A DNA stretch of 49,947 bases from an uncultured Oscillospiraceae bacterium (GTDB lineage: Bacteria > Bacillota > Clostridia > Oscillospirales > Oscillospiraceae): contig CALXDU010000005.1 of the NCBI GenBank assembly GCA_944387145.1, positions 1-49,947 on the forward strand, given 5' to 3'. The position numbers and the translations under genes were made by a program. The notes beneath the pieces are model-generated. The model was not told where the DNA came from and did no database searches. It saw only the letters and a list, made by a program, of their open reading frames with translations. Shown here piece after piece: positions 8,388 through 15,692 of this stretch (positions within the stretch are counted from its first letter, which is position 1; each line of letters opens with the position of its first letter).

Positions 8388-9128
8388 TTAGTTTTTGCGG
8401 AAACGGGCCAGAAAATCCTGGGTCTCCTGGCGCTGGGGGTTGCCAAAGACCTGGCTCGGGGGGCCCTCCTCACAGATGACGCCCTGGTTCATATACACTA
8501 CATGGGTGGATACATCACGAGCAAAGGCCATCTCGTGGGTAACAACCAGCATGGTCATACCTTCGTTAGCCAGTGCCTGCATAACAGACAGCACCTCGCC
8601 CACCATTTCCGGGTCCAGGGCGGAGGTGGGCTCGTCAAAGAGCAGCACTTCCGGGTCCATGGCCAAAGCCCGGGCAATGGCTACCCGCTGCTTCTGACCA
8701 CCGGAAATCTGACGGGGTTTGGCGTTGATATAGGGGGCCATGCCCACTTTCTCCAGGTATTCCATAGCGTGGGCCCGAGCTTCTTCTTTGTGCTTTTTCA
8801 GCACCTTGATCTGGCCTACCATGCAGTTTTCCAGTACAGTCATGTTGTTGAACAGATTGAAGGACTGGAACACCATACCCACATGGGAGCGATAGGCCGC
8901 AGCATTCACACCTCTGCCGACCACATTCTGTCCGTGGTAGAGAATCTCGCCGGAGGTAGGGGTTTCCAGCAGATTGATGCAGCGAAGCAGCGTAGACTTG
9001 CCGGAGCCGGAAGCGCCGATAATGGAGATGACGTCTCCCTTGTCTACCGTAAAGTCAATATCCCGCAGCACATGATTGGTGCCGAAATTCTTGGATAAAT
9101 GACGGATTTCTAAAATTTTCTCACCCAT
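8388..9128 (-). CDS. Polar amino-acid (probably lysine) ABC transporter ATP-binding protein
   Basis: 246-residue ABC ATPase of the GlnQ/HisP family that powers amino-acid import at the inner face of the membrane. Walker [11 protein letters not shown]-loop region MVFQSFNLF, signature [15 protein letters not shown] and Walker [14 protein letters not shown] are all intact, with a downstream switch His in VVTHEM. It is the last gene of the substrate-binding protein - permease - ATPase operon and starts one base after the permease stop. The lysine riboswitch at the head of the operon makes lysine (or a close relative) the expected substrate; family membership alone would only say polar amino acid. 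Confidence 0.92.
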   Translation of the reverse strand: MGEKILEIRHLSKNFGTNHVLRDIDFTVDKGDVISIIGASGSGKSTLLRCINLLETPTSGEILYHGQNVVGRGVNAAAYRSHVGMVFQSFNLFNNMTVLENCMVGQIKVLKKHKEEARAHAMEYLEKVGMAPYINAKPRQISGGQKQRVAIARALAMDPEVLLFDEPTSALDPEMVGEVLSVMQALANEGMTMLVVTHEMAFARDVSTHVVYMNQGVICEEGPPSQVFGNPQRQETQDFLARFRKN

Positions 9129-9129
9129 T

Positions 9130-10005
9130 TCAGCGATCTCCTCTGGTGCGTCCGAATTTCAATTCCTGACGGATTTTTTCCCGGTTTTCTTTGCTCCGCT
9201 CATCGAAGGGAGTACCCCGATCCGGATGGCTGTAGGTTCCGGCAGTCATGGTCAGGGGGTCCACCTGCACCAGATCGTAGCTGTCAGAACCATCCATCCA
9301 CTTTTCAATCCAGCGCAGCAGAATGGAGGCAATCAAAGTCATGGTGAGGTAGCCAATCATCTCAATGGCGGCGGAGGGGAAGTACATATTGTTCACGCCG
9401 GTGATATAGCGGTGGAAGGCAAAGAACTCTGTAAAGGTAATGATAAACATGACAGAGGTATCTTTCACGTTGATAATAAAGTTATTGCCGATCTGGGGCA
9501 TAATGTTGCGCAGTGCCTGGGGAAGAATCACGCTGAGCATGGTCTGCACATGGGTCATGCCGATGGCTTTTGCGCCTTCTGTCTGACCAGGGTCAATGGA
9601 AATGATGCCGCCCCGGACAGACTCTGCCATATAGGCACCGGTGTTGATGGATACCACCAGAATGGCAGCTGCCCATACGCCGGGCCACTGGACAGTATTG
9701 CTGGTAAAATAGGGAAGACCATAGTAGATGAACACCGCCTGGAGCACCATGGGGGTTCCCCGGAAGACTTCCACATATACCCGTACCAACACACGGATCA
9801 GCTTCAGCACAAACCGCTTGGGCAGCGGGTCATTTTTGGTGTAAGGAATGGTGTTCAGCACACCGCAGATCAGTCCGATGATGCAGCCGATCACGGTGGC
9901 CACCACTGCCAGAATCAGGGTGCTGCGGATTCCACTGAGATAGCCGGCACTATAATTCTGCCACAGCAGAACCATGTCCTGACCGAGTTTGATTAACCGC
10001 TCCAT
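9130..10005 (-). CDS. Amino-acid (probably lysine) ABC transporter permease
   Basis: Membrane channel subunit of the HisM/GlnP type. The chosen ATG 10005 ([10 protein letters not shown]) has AAAGGAG 7 bases upstream; the longer frame from 10035 lacks such a site. 291 residues with about five membrane helices: a long N-terminal helix ([25 protein letters not shown]), the [18 protein letters not shown] segment, the EAA-type coupling loop [23 protein letters not shown] and the following [16 protein letters not shown]. The C-terminal tail of about 60 charged residues is longer than usual. It likely forms a homodimer with two copies of the ATPase. A stable hairpin separates it from the binding-protein gene upstream. 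Confidence 0.92.
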   Translation of the reverse strand: MERLIKLGQDMVLLWQNYSAGYLSGIRSTLILAVVATVIGCIIGLICGVLNTIPYTKNDPLPKRFVLKLIRVLVRVYVEVFRGTPMVLQAVFIYYGLPYFTSNTVQWPGVWAAAILVVSINTGAYMAESVRGGIISIDPGQTEGAKAIGMTHVQTMLSVILPQALRNIMPQIGNNFIINVKDTSVMFIITFTEFFAFHRYITGVNNMYFPSAAIEMIGYLTMTLIASILLRWIEKWMDGSDSYDLVQVDPLTMTAGTYSHPDRGTPFDERSKENREKIRQELKFGRTRGDR

Positions 10006-10031
10006 AGGGGCGCTCCTTTCGTTTACAGCAT

Positions 10032-10067
10032 CCATCCTCCGGCCCTGAAATCAGGGTCGGAGGATGG
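10032..10067 (-). other. Intercistronic hairpin between binding-protein and permease genes
   Basis: A long stem CCATCCTCCG (10032-10041)/CGGAGGATGG (10058-10067) is extended inward by CCCTG/CAGGG. No T run follows on the minus strand, so it is more likely an mRNA-stabilising or partially attenuating hairpin that lets the binding protein be made in excess of the membrane subunits, a common design in binding-protein-dependent importers. Confidence 0.6.
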
Positions 10068-10088
10068 GCAAGTTTGTGTATTTTTTGC

Positions 10089-11030
10089 TTAGACTTCAGG
10101 CTGGACAGAAATGGCCTGATCCATCAGTGCATTGAAGTCATCCTCGGTCATGGTGGACAGGACAGCGTCAATGGCCTCCTTCAGAGCGGTGTTGCCCTTC
10201 TGAACGGCAATGCCAATATTGACATTTTCTGCCCGCTCTTCTTCGGTTGCGAACTGGAAGTCACCGTCGGTGCCGGAGAAGTTCAGAATTACCAGGTTCT
10301 CATCCTTAGCGGCAGCACCCATAGCGGTGGGCATGTCGGTGCAGATGAAGTCTACAGTGCCGGTCTGCAGCTGCATAATCATAGCAGGAGCGGTCTCAGC
10401 GGGAGACTGGATCTTTGCATCGGGAATCTGGGGCAGGCAGGAGTCATACCAGATGGTGCCGGACTGAGCAGTGCAGGAACCGCCAGCCAGATCGGCGATG
10501 GAAGTGGCGCTGGCATAGGGGCTGTCCTTGGTAGTGACGCAAACGATGGTAGCGTAGTAGTAGGGACCAGCCATATCTACCTCAGCCATACGCTCGGCAG
10601 TCATGGACTGACCGGCAATGTTGGCATCCATGGTGCCAGACTGCACAGCAGGAGTCAGAGAGTCCCAGGCGCTGGATACGATTTCCAGTTCCCAGCCGTA
10701 AGCGTCGCAGATTTTCTGAGCGATCATCACATCATAGCCGTTGGCGTAAGAGCCGGGGACGTTGGAGATGGGAACAGCGCCGTTGGCGTCATTCATCTGC
10801 ATCCAGTTGTAAGGAGCGTAGGCGCACTCCATACCAACAGTGAGCACGCCGTCTTCCAGGCCAGGAATGGCATCGGAAGCCTGAGCAGCAGTGGTTTCAG
10901 CGGAAGCAGCCTCAGTAGCAGCGGCAGCTTCGGTGGGGGCGGCAGTGGTCTGGGCGGGCTCGCTGGAGCCGCAGGCGGCCAGAGCCAGAACCATGGTCAT
11001 GGCCAAGACAATTGACAGAATCTTTTTCAT
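10089..11030 (-). CDS. Lipoprotein substrate-binding protein of the lysine-regulated ABC importer
   Basis: Extracellular solute-binding protein, family 3 (SBP_bac_3), anchored to the membrane by a lipid. Start ATG 11030 (MKKILSIVLA) after AAAGGTG; the longer frame to 11159 runs through the riboswitch terminator. 313 residues: lipobox LAAC with Cys20, an Ala/Thr/Glu-rich linker to about residue 55, then a periplasmic-binding fold with CAYAPYNW, GYDVMIAQKICDAYGWELEIV and SPYASATSIADLAG. The gene is first in the operon and follows a lysine riboswitch with terminator, so lysine excess should shut it off. The ligand could also be another basic amino acid. Confidence 0.92.
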   Translation of the reverse strand: MKKILSIVLAMTMVLALAACGSSEPAQTTAAPTEAAAATEAASAETTAAQASDAIPGLEDGVLTVGMECAYAPYNWMQMNDANGAVPISNVPGSYANGYDVMIAQKICDAYGWELEIVSSAWDSLTPAVQSGTMDANIAGQSMTAERMAEVDMAGPYYYATIVCVTTKDSPYASATSIADLAGGSCTAQSGTIWYDSCLPQIPDAKIQSPAETAPAMIMQLQTGTVDFICTDMPTAMGAAAKDENLVILNFSGTDGDFQFATEEERAENVNIGIAVQKGNTALKEAIDAVLSTMTEDDFNALMDQAISVQPEV

Positions 11031-11073
11031 GTTTTTCACCTTTCTCAATGTGTATTTCCGGCAAATCCCTTGC

Positions 11074-11104
11074 TTTTCACCAGTTTGCCGGACACTGGTG
11101 AAAA
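11074..11104 (-). other. Second hairpin downstream of the lysine-riboswitch terminator
   Basis: An 11-bp perfect stem TTTTCACCAGT/ACTGGTGAAAA with a 9-base loop lies between the riboswitch terminator and the start codon of the binding-protein gene. Its 5' arm (minus strand) begins inside the terminator's U tract. It is followed by GCAAGGGATTTG rather than a T run, so its role is unclear: tandem terminator element, stability hairpin, or part of the switching structure. Confidence 0.55.
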
Positions 11105-11134
11105 ACAAAATGGACCGCTTTGGTAAGCGGTCCA
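11101..11134 (-). terminator. Intrinsic terminator of the lysine riboswitch
   Basis: A 10-bp stem TGGACCGCTT/AAGCGGTCCA with a TGGT-complement loop; on the minus strand it is followed by TTTTGTTTTT. It is the expression platform between the aptamer and the binding-protein gene. Confidence 0.88.
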
Positions 11135-11164
11135 TGGGTAAGGCGGAATAACAGGTCATATCCC

Positions 11165-11342
11165 GACTGCCATCGATAGCGCTTCACAAAGTCTTGTGAC
11201 AGTCCGGCGGGTATTCCCCGACGACCCAGCATCCCGCAGCCAGGCAGCTGCGAAACACTTCGGCGATGTCCCCTTTCCCTCCCGGCGGCTGCCTGGCCTT
11301 GCCGAAGGGTACTGATGAACCTCGCACCTCTATCTAAGCGAT
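11165..11342 (-). ncRNA. Lysine riboswitch (L box)
   Basis: Read on the minus strand, the conserved blocks appear in order: AGAGGTGCGAGGTTCATCAGTA, then GGGAAAGGGGACATCGCCGAAGT, GCTGGGTCGTCGGGGAAT, GGACTGTCACAAGACTTTG and GAAGCGCTATC (given here in parts). The outer helix pairs GATAG near 11335 with CTATC near 11172. This is the lysine-binding aptamer. With the terminator at 11101-11134 it should stop transcription of the downstream ABC importer when lysine is abundant. It gives independent evidence for the transporter's substrate. Confidence 0.93.
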
Positions 11343-11355
11343 CCAATTTACTGGA

Positions 11356-11384
11356 ATGATACCACTGCAATCCGGTGCTGTCAA
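11356..11384 (-). promoter_or_regulatory. Promoter of the lysine transporter operon
   Basis: On the minus strand TTGACA (11379-11384), 17-base spacer, TATCAT (11356-11361). Predicted start is about 10 bases before the aptamer. Confidence 0.75.
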
Positions 11385-11494
11385 CAGAAAAATGAATTTT
11401 TTTTAGAACTTTGTGCATATTATCGCATATTTAGATAAAAATCCGAGGAAAGTTCGACTATATGTATATTTCCTCCAGGCAAACAGGGAAGGAC

Positions 11495-12985
11495 TTAGGC
11501 TATTTTCCCGCCAATCAACCCTCTGACCCATTTCAGATCCTCCCGCCCAATGACCTGAAACAGATACAGCAGGCTTCCCAAAAGACCCACATAAGCTGCG
11601 CCCTGGACGATGGGCTGAGAAACCAGAGAAGCGCCCCACACGGAAGCAATTACAGCAGCCAGGGCCAGGGTGGGGGTGGAGAAGGAAATGTGTTCGCCTG
11701 TGATTTTCAATAGCCGCCGCAAACTCAGCAGGAAGTTGATCAGATGGGTAATCAGAAAACTTGCGAAATACCCTTCCATTCCATATACCGGCAGCAGGAA
11801 GTACAGAAACAGCACATCCATGGCGGAGGTTGTGATGTTGTAGCGGACGCAGGCTTTCTGCTGCCCAAGCCCCTTGGTCATGGCGTCGGTAATGGCGTCG
11901 CAATACAGCATGGGCACCAGCAGCGCATAGAGTCGCAGGGTTTGTCCGGCCTCCGAATTGTGATACAGTGCCATGCACAGGGGATTTGCCAGCAGGAACA
12001 TCAGACCGCAAAACAGCATCCCGTAAAGCATAGTAACTTTCAAACTCCGGTGCACCAGGTAAGAGATTCGCTTTTCACTTCCGGCAGCTGCGCACCGTGC
12101 CAGTTCCGGAATCAGCAGCTCTGCCAGACCAAAGAGAATACACGCCGGAAACATGAGAATGGGAAACACCATGCCGCTCAGACAACCAAAGGCAGCCAAC
12201 GGATCGGCAATGTTCACATTCATGGACAGCCGCCGGGGTACCATCAGATTTTCCATGGTGTTGATCCCGGATTTCAGTACATCCGCCAGCGCCAGGGGAA
12301 GGGCTGTCTGAGCCAGCCGATATCCTACGGAAATCCGAGGGCCGAAAGGCCTGGGTTCCCGCAGCCGCAGCAGAACCAGACAACATAGTGTCAGAACGCC
12401 TCCGGCGCTGCCGCCGAAAACAACACTTTGGCAGGCTCGTCCGGCGTCGCTGCCGGCCCAGAAGGTCAGCGCCAGCATGGTTACGGCTACGGAACAAAGC
12501 TGCTCTGCCACTTCCACGGCAGCCAGTGTGCCGATCCGGTTGGCAGCGGTAAAGTATCCGGTCATCACCCCGCACAGACAGGTAACCGGCAGAAACGCCG
12601 CGAACAGACGCAGAGCCCCCAGGGTTCTCATGTCTCCGATCCAGTACCGGGCAATCTGGGGAGCGAAGCTGTAAAGAAGCGCAGCAATGCTTCCGCTGAA
12701 AGCAATGCTGTATAAAAAGCAGCCGGACAGCACCCAGGTGATATTTTCCGGCTTTTTCCGCCCCAGTTCTTCTGCGGTCAGATACATGGAGGCGGTGCGG
12801 ATGCCTGCCATACCGGCAACCATGGCCAGGCTTCCGACGGACATGGTCAGCTGCAGTAGACCGATTCCGGCGGCTCCCAGGGTGGCGGACAGATAGACCT
12901 GGAAGGTTGTCCCTACCAGCCGCAGCAGCAGATTCACCCCGGTGAGCAGCAGGGCTGAATAGAATATGGGAAGTGTTTTGGGCAA
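11495..12985 (-). CDS. SpoVB/MurJ-like polysaccharide flippase (MOP superfamily)
   Basis: 496-residue integral membrane protein with about 13-14 predicted hydrophobic helices, of the stage V sporulation protein B / oligosaccharide flippase family. The start is a TTG at 12985 (MPKTLPIFYS...) after AAGGGGGGATTTC. Characteristic stretches are LLRLVGTTFQVYLSATLGAAGIGLLQL near the N-terminus, the charged RLREPRPFG loop and the central FPILMFPACILFGLAELLIPELA. Family members flip lipid-linked precursors or act in spore cortex synthesis; dpaA/dpaB in this window support a sporulating host, but the exact substrate is not readable. It follows nth on the same strand with 51 bases between them. Confidence 0.85.
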   Translation of the reverse strand: MPKTLPIFYSALLLTGVNLLLRLVGTTFQVYLSATLGAAGIGLLQLTMSVGSLAMVAGMAGIRTASMYLTAEELGRKKPENITWVLSGCFLYSIAFSGSIAALLYSFAPQIARYWIGDMRTLGALRLFAAFLPVTCLCGVMTGYFTAANRIGTLAAVEVAEQLCSVAVTMLALTFWAGSDAGRACQSVVFGGSAGGVLTLCCLVLLRLREPRPFGPRISVGYRLAQTALPLALADVLKSGINTMENLMVPRRLSMNVNIADPLAAFGCLSGMVFPILMFPACILFGLAELLIPELARCAAAGSEKRISYLVHRSLKVTMLYGMLFCGLMFLLANPLCMALYHNSEAGQTLRLYALLVPMLYCDAITDAMTKGLGQQKACVRYNITTSAMDVLFLYFLLPVYGMEGYFASFLITHLINFLLSLRRLLKITGEHISFSTPTLALAAVIASVWGASLVSQPIVQGAAYVGLLGSLLYLFQVIGREDLKWVRGLIGGKIA

Positions 12986-13036
12986 AGAAATCCCCCCTTG
13001 TCCACATCCTATGCAGACAAGAGGGAAAGAAGAACA

Positions 13037-13663
13037 TCAGGGATTGAATTCTTTGCAGTACATGGTCAGCGGACACTGGTCACAGCTGGGGTTCCGGGCG
13101 GTGCAGCAGTCCCGGCCGAACAGCACAATCCGGTGACAGAAGTCAGAGCTTTCTTCCGGCGGCAGAATCTTCCGCAGCTGGGTCTCCACTTTTTCCGGGT
13201 CCTTTCCCTGGGAAAGTCCCAGCCGGCCGCAGATGCGAATACAGTGGGTGTCGCAGACCACGCTGCCGGGAACCTTATATAAGTCACCCAGCAGCAGATT
13301 GGCAGTTTTCCGTCCCACACCGGGAAGCTTCAGCAGCTGCTCCATGGTTCCGGGAACCACTCCGCCGTAGTCACTGAGCAGCATTTGGCAGGCCAGAACA
13401 ATGTCCCGGGCTTTGTGTTTATAAAATCCGCAGGAATGCACCAGCTGCTCCACATGGGCAATATCTGCCCCTGCCATGGCCTCCAGGGTGGGGTAGGCGG
13501 CAAACAGTGCCGGCGTTACCAGATTCACCCGGGCATCGGTGCACTGGGCAGACAGACGCACAGCAATCATCAGCTCATAGTCTTTGCTGTAGTGCAGCGC
13601 ACAGGGAGCGTCGGGATAGCGGTCTTTCATGATTTGGATAATTTCGCTTACGTTCTGTTTCAT
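13037..13663 (-). CDS. nth: Endonuclease III
   Basis: Bifunctional DNA glycosylase/AP lyase that removes oxidised pyrimidines in base-excision repair. 208 residues, normal length. The helix-hairpin-helix motif LPGVGRKTAN carries the catalytic Lys (of GRKTA). The catalytic Asp sits in VVCDTHCIR, where most homologues have VDTHV. A C-terminal iron-sulphur loop has the canonical Cys-x6-Cys-x2-Cys-x5-Cys spacing (CTARNPSCDQCPLTMYC). Its own promoter lies between it and the SSB-like gene. It may be cotranscribed with the SpoVB-like gene downstream. Confidence 0.95.
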   Translation of the reverse strand: MKQNVSEIIQIMKDRYPDAPCALHYSKDYELMIAVRLSAQCTDARVNLVTPALFAAYPTLEAMAGADIAHVEQLVHSCGFYKHKARDIVLACQMLLSDYGGVVPGTMEQLLKLPGVGRKTANLLLGDLYKVPGSVVCDTHCIRICGRLGLSQGKDPEKVETQLRKILPPEESSDFCHRIVLFGRDCCTARNPSCDQCPLTMYCKEFNP

Positions 13664-13695
13664 AAGGGCCAGTCCTTTTTTCTGATTCTGCTACC

Positions 13696-13724
13696 AATAT
13701 ACCATGAAAATCCCGCTGTGACAA
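13696..13724 (-). promoter_or_regulatory. Promoter of nth
   Basis: Minus strand: TTGTCA (13719-13724), 17-base spacer, TATATT (13696-13701), followed by AAAAAAGGA before the nth start codon. Confidence 0.65.
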
Positions 13725-13745
13725 CAAAAAAGTCAGCCCAGCGCC

Positions 13746-14348
13746 TTATTCCGGAAATTCTGCGCTCAGTGCGGAAATTTCGTAGGCGGTGCGTTCTTCA
13801 CTGCCGGATTCCGTGACTTTGGTGTAAATCCGGCTTTGCAGCCGGCCGCAGATGCGGATGCGGTCCCGGGTGTGGCATTGAGAAGCATCCAGAGCAGTCC
13901 GCCCCCAGAGAATGCAGGGCAGGTAATCCGCCCGCTGGAAGGCCCGGGGAACTGCCAGCATAATATCGCAGATTTCCCGACCCAGAGGAGTACGGCGGTA
14001 AGTAGGTTCCCGACATAGGGGGCCTTCCAAAGTCACTTCATTGATGGGTTCTCCATCTTCACAGACAATGGAGGAAGGAAAGACGAAAATCAGCAGATGC
14101 CGCCGTCCGTCGCTGCGGATGTTGTGGGAGCGAATCTGACCGGAAACCGTCAGCATAGCGCCATCGGACAGATCTGCTTGGTTCAGAATGCTTTCTTCCG
14201 CAATCACCGGCAGAGTGTCTACCGCACCGGACAGGCGGGGCACTTCCAGGAAGAAGCGAAAAAAGCGGCGCCCATGATTTTCGTGGGAAAACTGGGGCAG
14301 GGAAGCCAGGGAACCCCGGAGGGTGATTTGATTTGCAATGTGTTCCAT
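13746..14348 (-). CDS. Single-stranded-DNA-binding-like protein with two OB folds
   Basis: 200 residues in two similar halves. The second half (about 102-197) reads as a canonical SSB-type OB fold: NEVTLEGPLCREPTYRRTPLGREICDIMLAVPR, then YLPCILWGRTA and RICGRLQSRIYTK. The first half (about 5-95) repeats the pattern in more diverged form (NQITLRGSLASLPQF...FFLEVPR...LTVSGQIRSHN). It lacks the acidic flexible tail and the DDDIPF-like tip that recruits partners in housekeeping SSB, so it is probably an accessory ssDNA-binding protein rather than the main SSB. Similar tandem-OB proteins occur in Clostridia without a settled role. Promoterless gap upstream; terminator of the rhomboid-like gene lies just before it. 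Confidence 0.75.
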   Translation of the reverse strand: MEHIANQITLRGSLASLPQFSHENHGRRFFRFFLEVPRLSGAVDTLPVIAEESILNQADLSDGAMLTVSGQIRSHNIRSDGRRHLLIFVFPSSIVCEDGEPINEVTLEGPLCREPTYRRTPLGREICDIMLAVPRAFQRADYLPCILWGRTALDASQCHTRDRIRICGRLQSRIYTKVTESGSEERTAYEISALSAEFPE

Positions 14349-14422
14349 TGTACCACCTCAAGCAACAGATGTATGGAACATCCTATGCACGTCCGGGGCA
14401 AACAGAACCTCATCAGAGCCGG

Positions 14423-14461
14423 AAAAAGCCCAGGCATCCGACGGAAGGGCCGATGCCTGGG
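14423..14461 (-). terminator. Terminator of the rhomboid-like gene
   Basis: A 10-bp stem CCCAGGCATC (14429-14438)/GATGCCTGGG (14452-14461) with a 13-base loop, followed on the minus strand by GCTTTTTCC. Confidence 0.75.
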
Positions 14462-14467
14462 TAGCGT

Positions 14468-15334
14468 TTACTGAATATGCACGTGATTGTTGATGTGATC
14501 CTGACAGTAGCAGTAGTAGCCCTTGCACCGGGAGCAGTAACGGAACTCCAGTTCGGGGTTGCTGATATCGGTGCGTCCGCAGACGGTGCAGCGGTGAGTA
14601 TAGGGCGCCTTGGGGGCAGCATGACTGGCTTCGTAAGAGCCGGCGTTAAAGGAAATGACTTTGGCCTTCTTATTAGAAGGGGCAGCCCTGCGGAAAGCCC
14701 GCCGGGCGTTGGCCCGCCAGGACATGGGGATGACGTTCAGGACATCTTTTCCAAAGAACAGGAAATAGTTGGCAAGAGAAATCACGGAGAACAGATTATA
14801 CGGGAAGGGGAGGCTGACCAGGTCAATCAAAACGATGACCAGATCAAACAGGGCAAAAATCCAGGCTTTGATGGGGATGATGAAAAACAGCAAAAACTGG
14901 CTGTCGGGGTACAGCGTGGCGTAGCTCAAAAACAGGCTCAGGTTCAGATATGTTACACTGGCGGCACCACCAAAGATCATGCAGTACACATCCATCATCA
15001 CAACACCAGTCAGATAGAACAGATTGAACCGAAGGGTGCCCCAGATGTTTTCCATGGCTCGTCCCAGGGAATAATAGCACAGCAGGGAAATGGCCGTCAG
15101 CAGCAAAGAACCTGCATTATAAGTCAGCGGGTAGGTAATCAGCCGCCAAACCTGGCCCCGCAGGATCAGTTCCCGGTTAAAATACAGCAGATTGTACAGA
15201 AAGGGATTTCTGGACATCTGGCTCATCACATACACCACAGCGGTGCCCAGAACGATGTAGAGCATCAGGTTGGGAATGCCTTTGTTCCGGTTGCGGTAAC
15301 AGAAAAGGTCAAACTGCCTGCGTAGATTCTTCAA
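14468..15334 (-). CDS. Rhomboid-like membrane protein without catalytic dyad, with C-terminal zinc ribbon
   Basis: 288 residues. TTG 15334 is preferred because GGAG lies 9 bases upstream; TTG 15343 would abut it. Six hydrophobic segments span about residues 20-205 with a rhomboid-type loop motif (GQVWRLITYPLTY) and GRAMENIWGTLRFNLFYLTG, both typical of the fold. The protease Ser motif GxSG and the His of the last helix are not visible: the equivalent region reads VTYLNLSLFLSYATLYPD. A basic cytosolic stretch (WRANARRAFRRA) leads to a C-terminal zinc ribbon with Cys-x2-Cys and Cys-x2-Cys (CTVCGRTD...YCSRCKGYYC) and two more His/Cys. It is therefore probably a pseudoprotease of the derlin/TMEM115-like kind. 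Role unknown. It has its own promoter and terminator. Confidence 0.7.
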   Translation of the reverse strand: MKNLRRQFDLFCYRNRNKGIPNLMLYIVLGTAVVYVMSQMSRNPFLYNLLYFNRELILRGQVWRLITYPLTYNAGSLLLTAISLLCYYSLGRAMENIWGTLRFNLFYLTGVVMMDVYCMIFGGAASVTYLNLSLFLSYATLYPDSQFLLFFIIPIKAWIFALFDLVIVLIDLVSLPFPYNLFSVISLANYFLFFGKDVLNVIPMSWRANARRAFRRAAPSNKKAKVISFNAGSYEASHAAPKAPYTHRCTVCGRTDISNPELEFRYCSRCKGYYCYCQDHINNHVHIQ

Positions 15335-15364
15335 AAGACTCAACTCCTAAAAAGCATTTATAAC

Positions 15365-15393
15365 ATTCTACCAGCAAAATGAAAAAAAGTCTA
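15365..15393 (-). promoter_or_regulatory. Promoter of the rhomboid-like gene
   Basis: Minus strand: TAGACT (15388-15393), 17-base spacer, TAGAAT (15365-15370). The -35 is weak, the -10 good. Confidence 0.55.
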
Positions 15394-15439
15394 TATCAGA
15401 ATTGTGAATATTTTGGATCGAAAAAAGCCGAAAAAGTTG

Positions 15440-15467
15440 TTGACATTTGGGGAAAAATAAGTACAAT
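15440..15467 (+). promoter_or_regulatory. Promoter of the metK leader
   Basis: TTGACA at 15440-15445, 16-base spacer, TACAAT at 15462-15467; transcription would start about 15 bases before the SAM aptamer. Confidence 0.75.
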
Positions 15468-15492
15468 AGAGCATGAAAATTGCATACAAGCC

Positions 15493-15589
15493 TTATCAAG
15501 AGCGGTGGAGGGAACGGCCCGATGAAACCCGGCAACCTGTCCGAAAGGAAAAGGTGCCAAATCCGGCGGCAAACGAAAGATGAGGATTC
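15493..15589 (+). ncRNA. SAM-I riboswitch (S box)
   Basis: The conserved S-box blocks are all present: TTATCAAGAGCGGTGGAGGG, CGGCCCGATGAAACCCGGCAACC (in parts), GGTGCCAAATCC, GGC AAACGAAAGATGAG. The outer helix pairs the 5' CTTATC side with GATGAGG. It controls metK, the enzyme that makes its ligand, by transcription termination. Confidence 0.96.
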
Positions 15590-15595
15590 GATACA

Positions 15596-15627
15596 CGCAC
15601 ATCGGATCTTCGGTGTGCGGTTTTTTT
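15596..15627 (+). terminator. Terminator of the SAM-I riboswitch
   Basis: CGCACATCG (15596-15604) pairs with CGGTGTGCG (15611-15619) across a 6-base loop, followed by a run of seven T. The 5' arm lies just after the aptamer. Confidence 0.9.
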
Positions 15628-15692
15628 ATGTAGGTACAGAAACAGAAGGTCACTGCCGGCGGCATTGACGCAAGTATGGAAAGGAATGCAAT

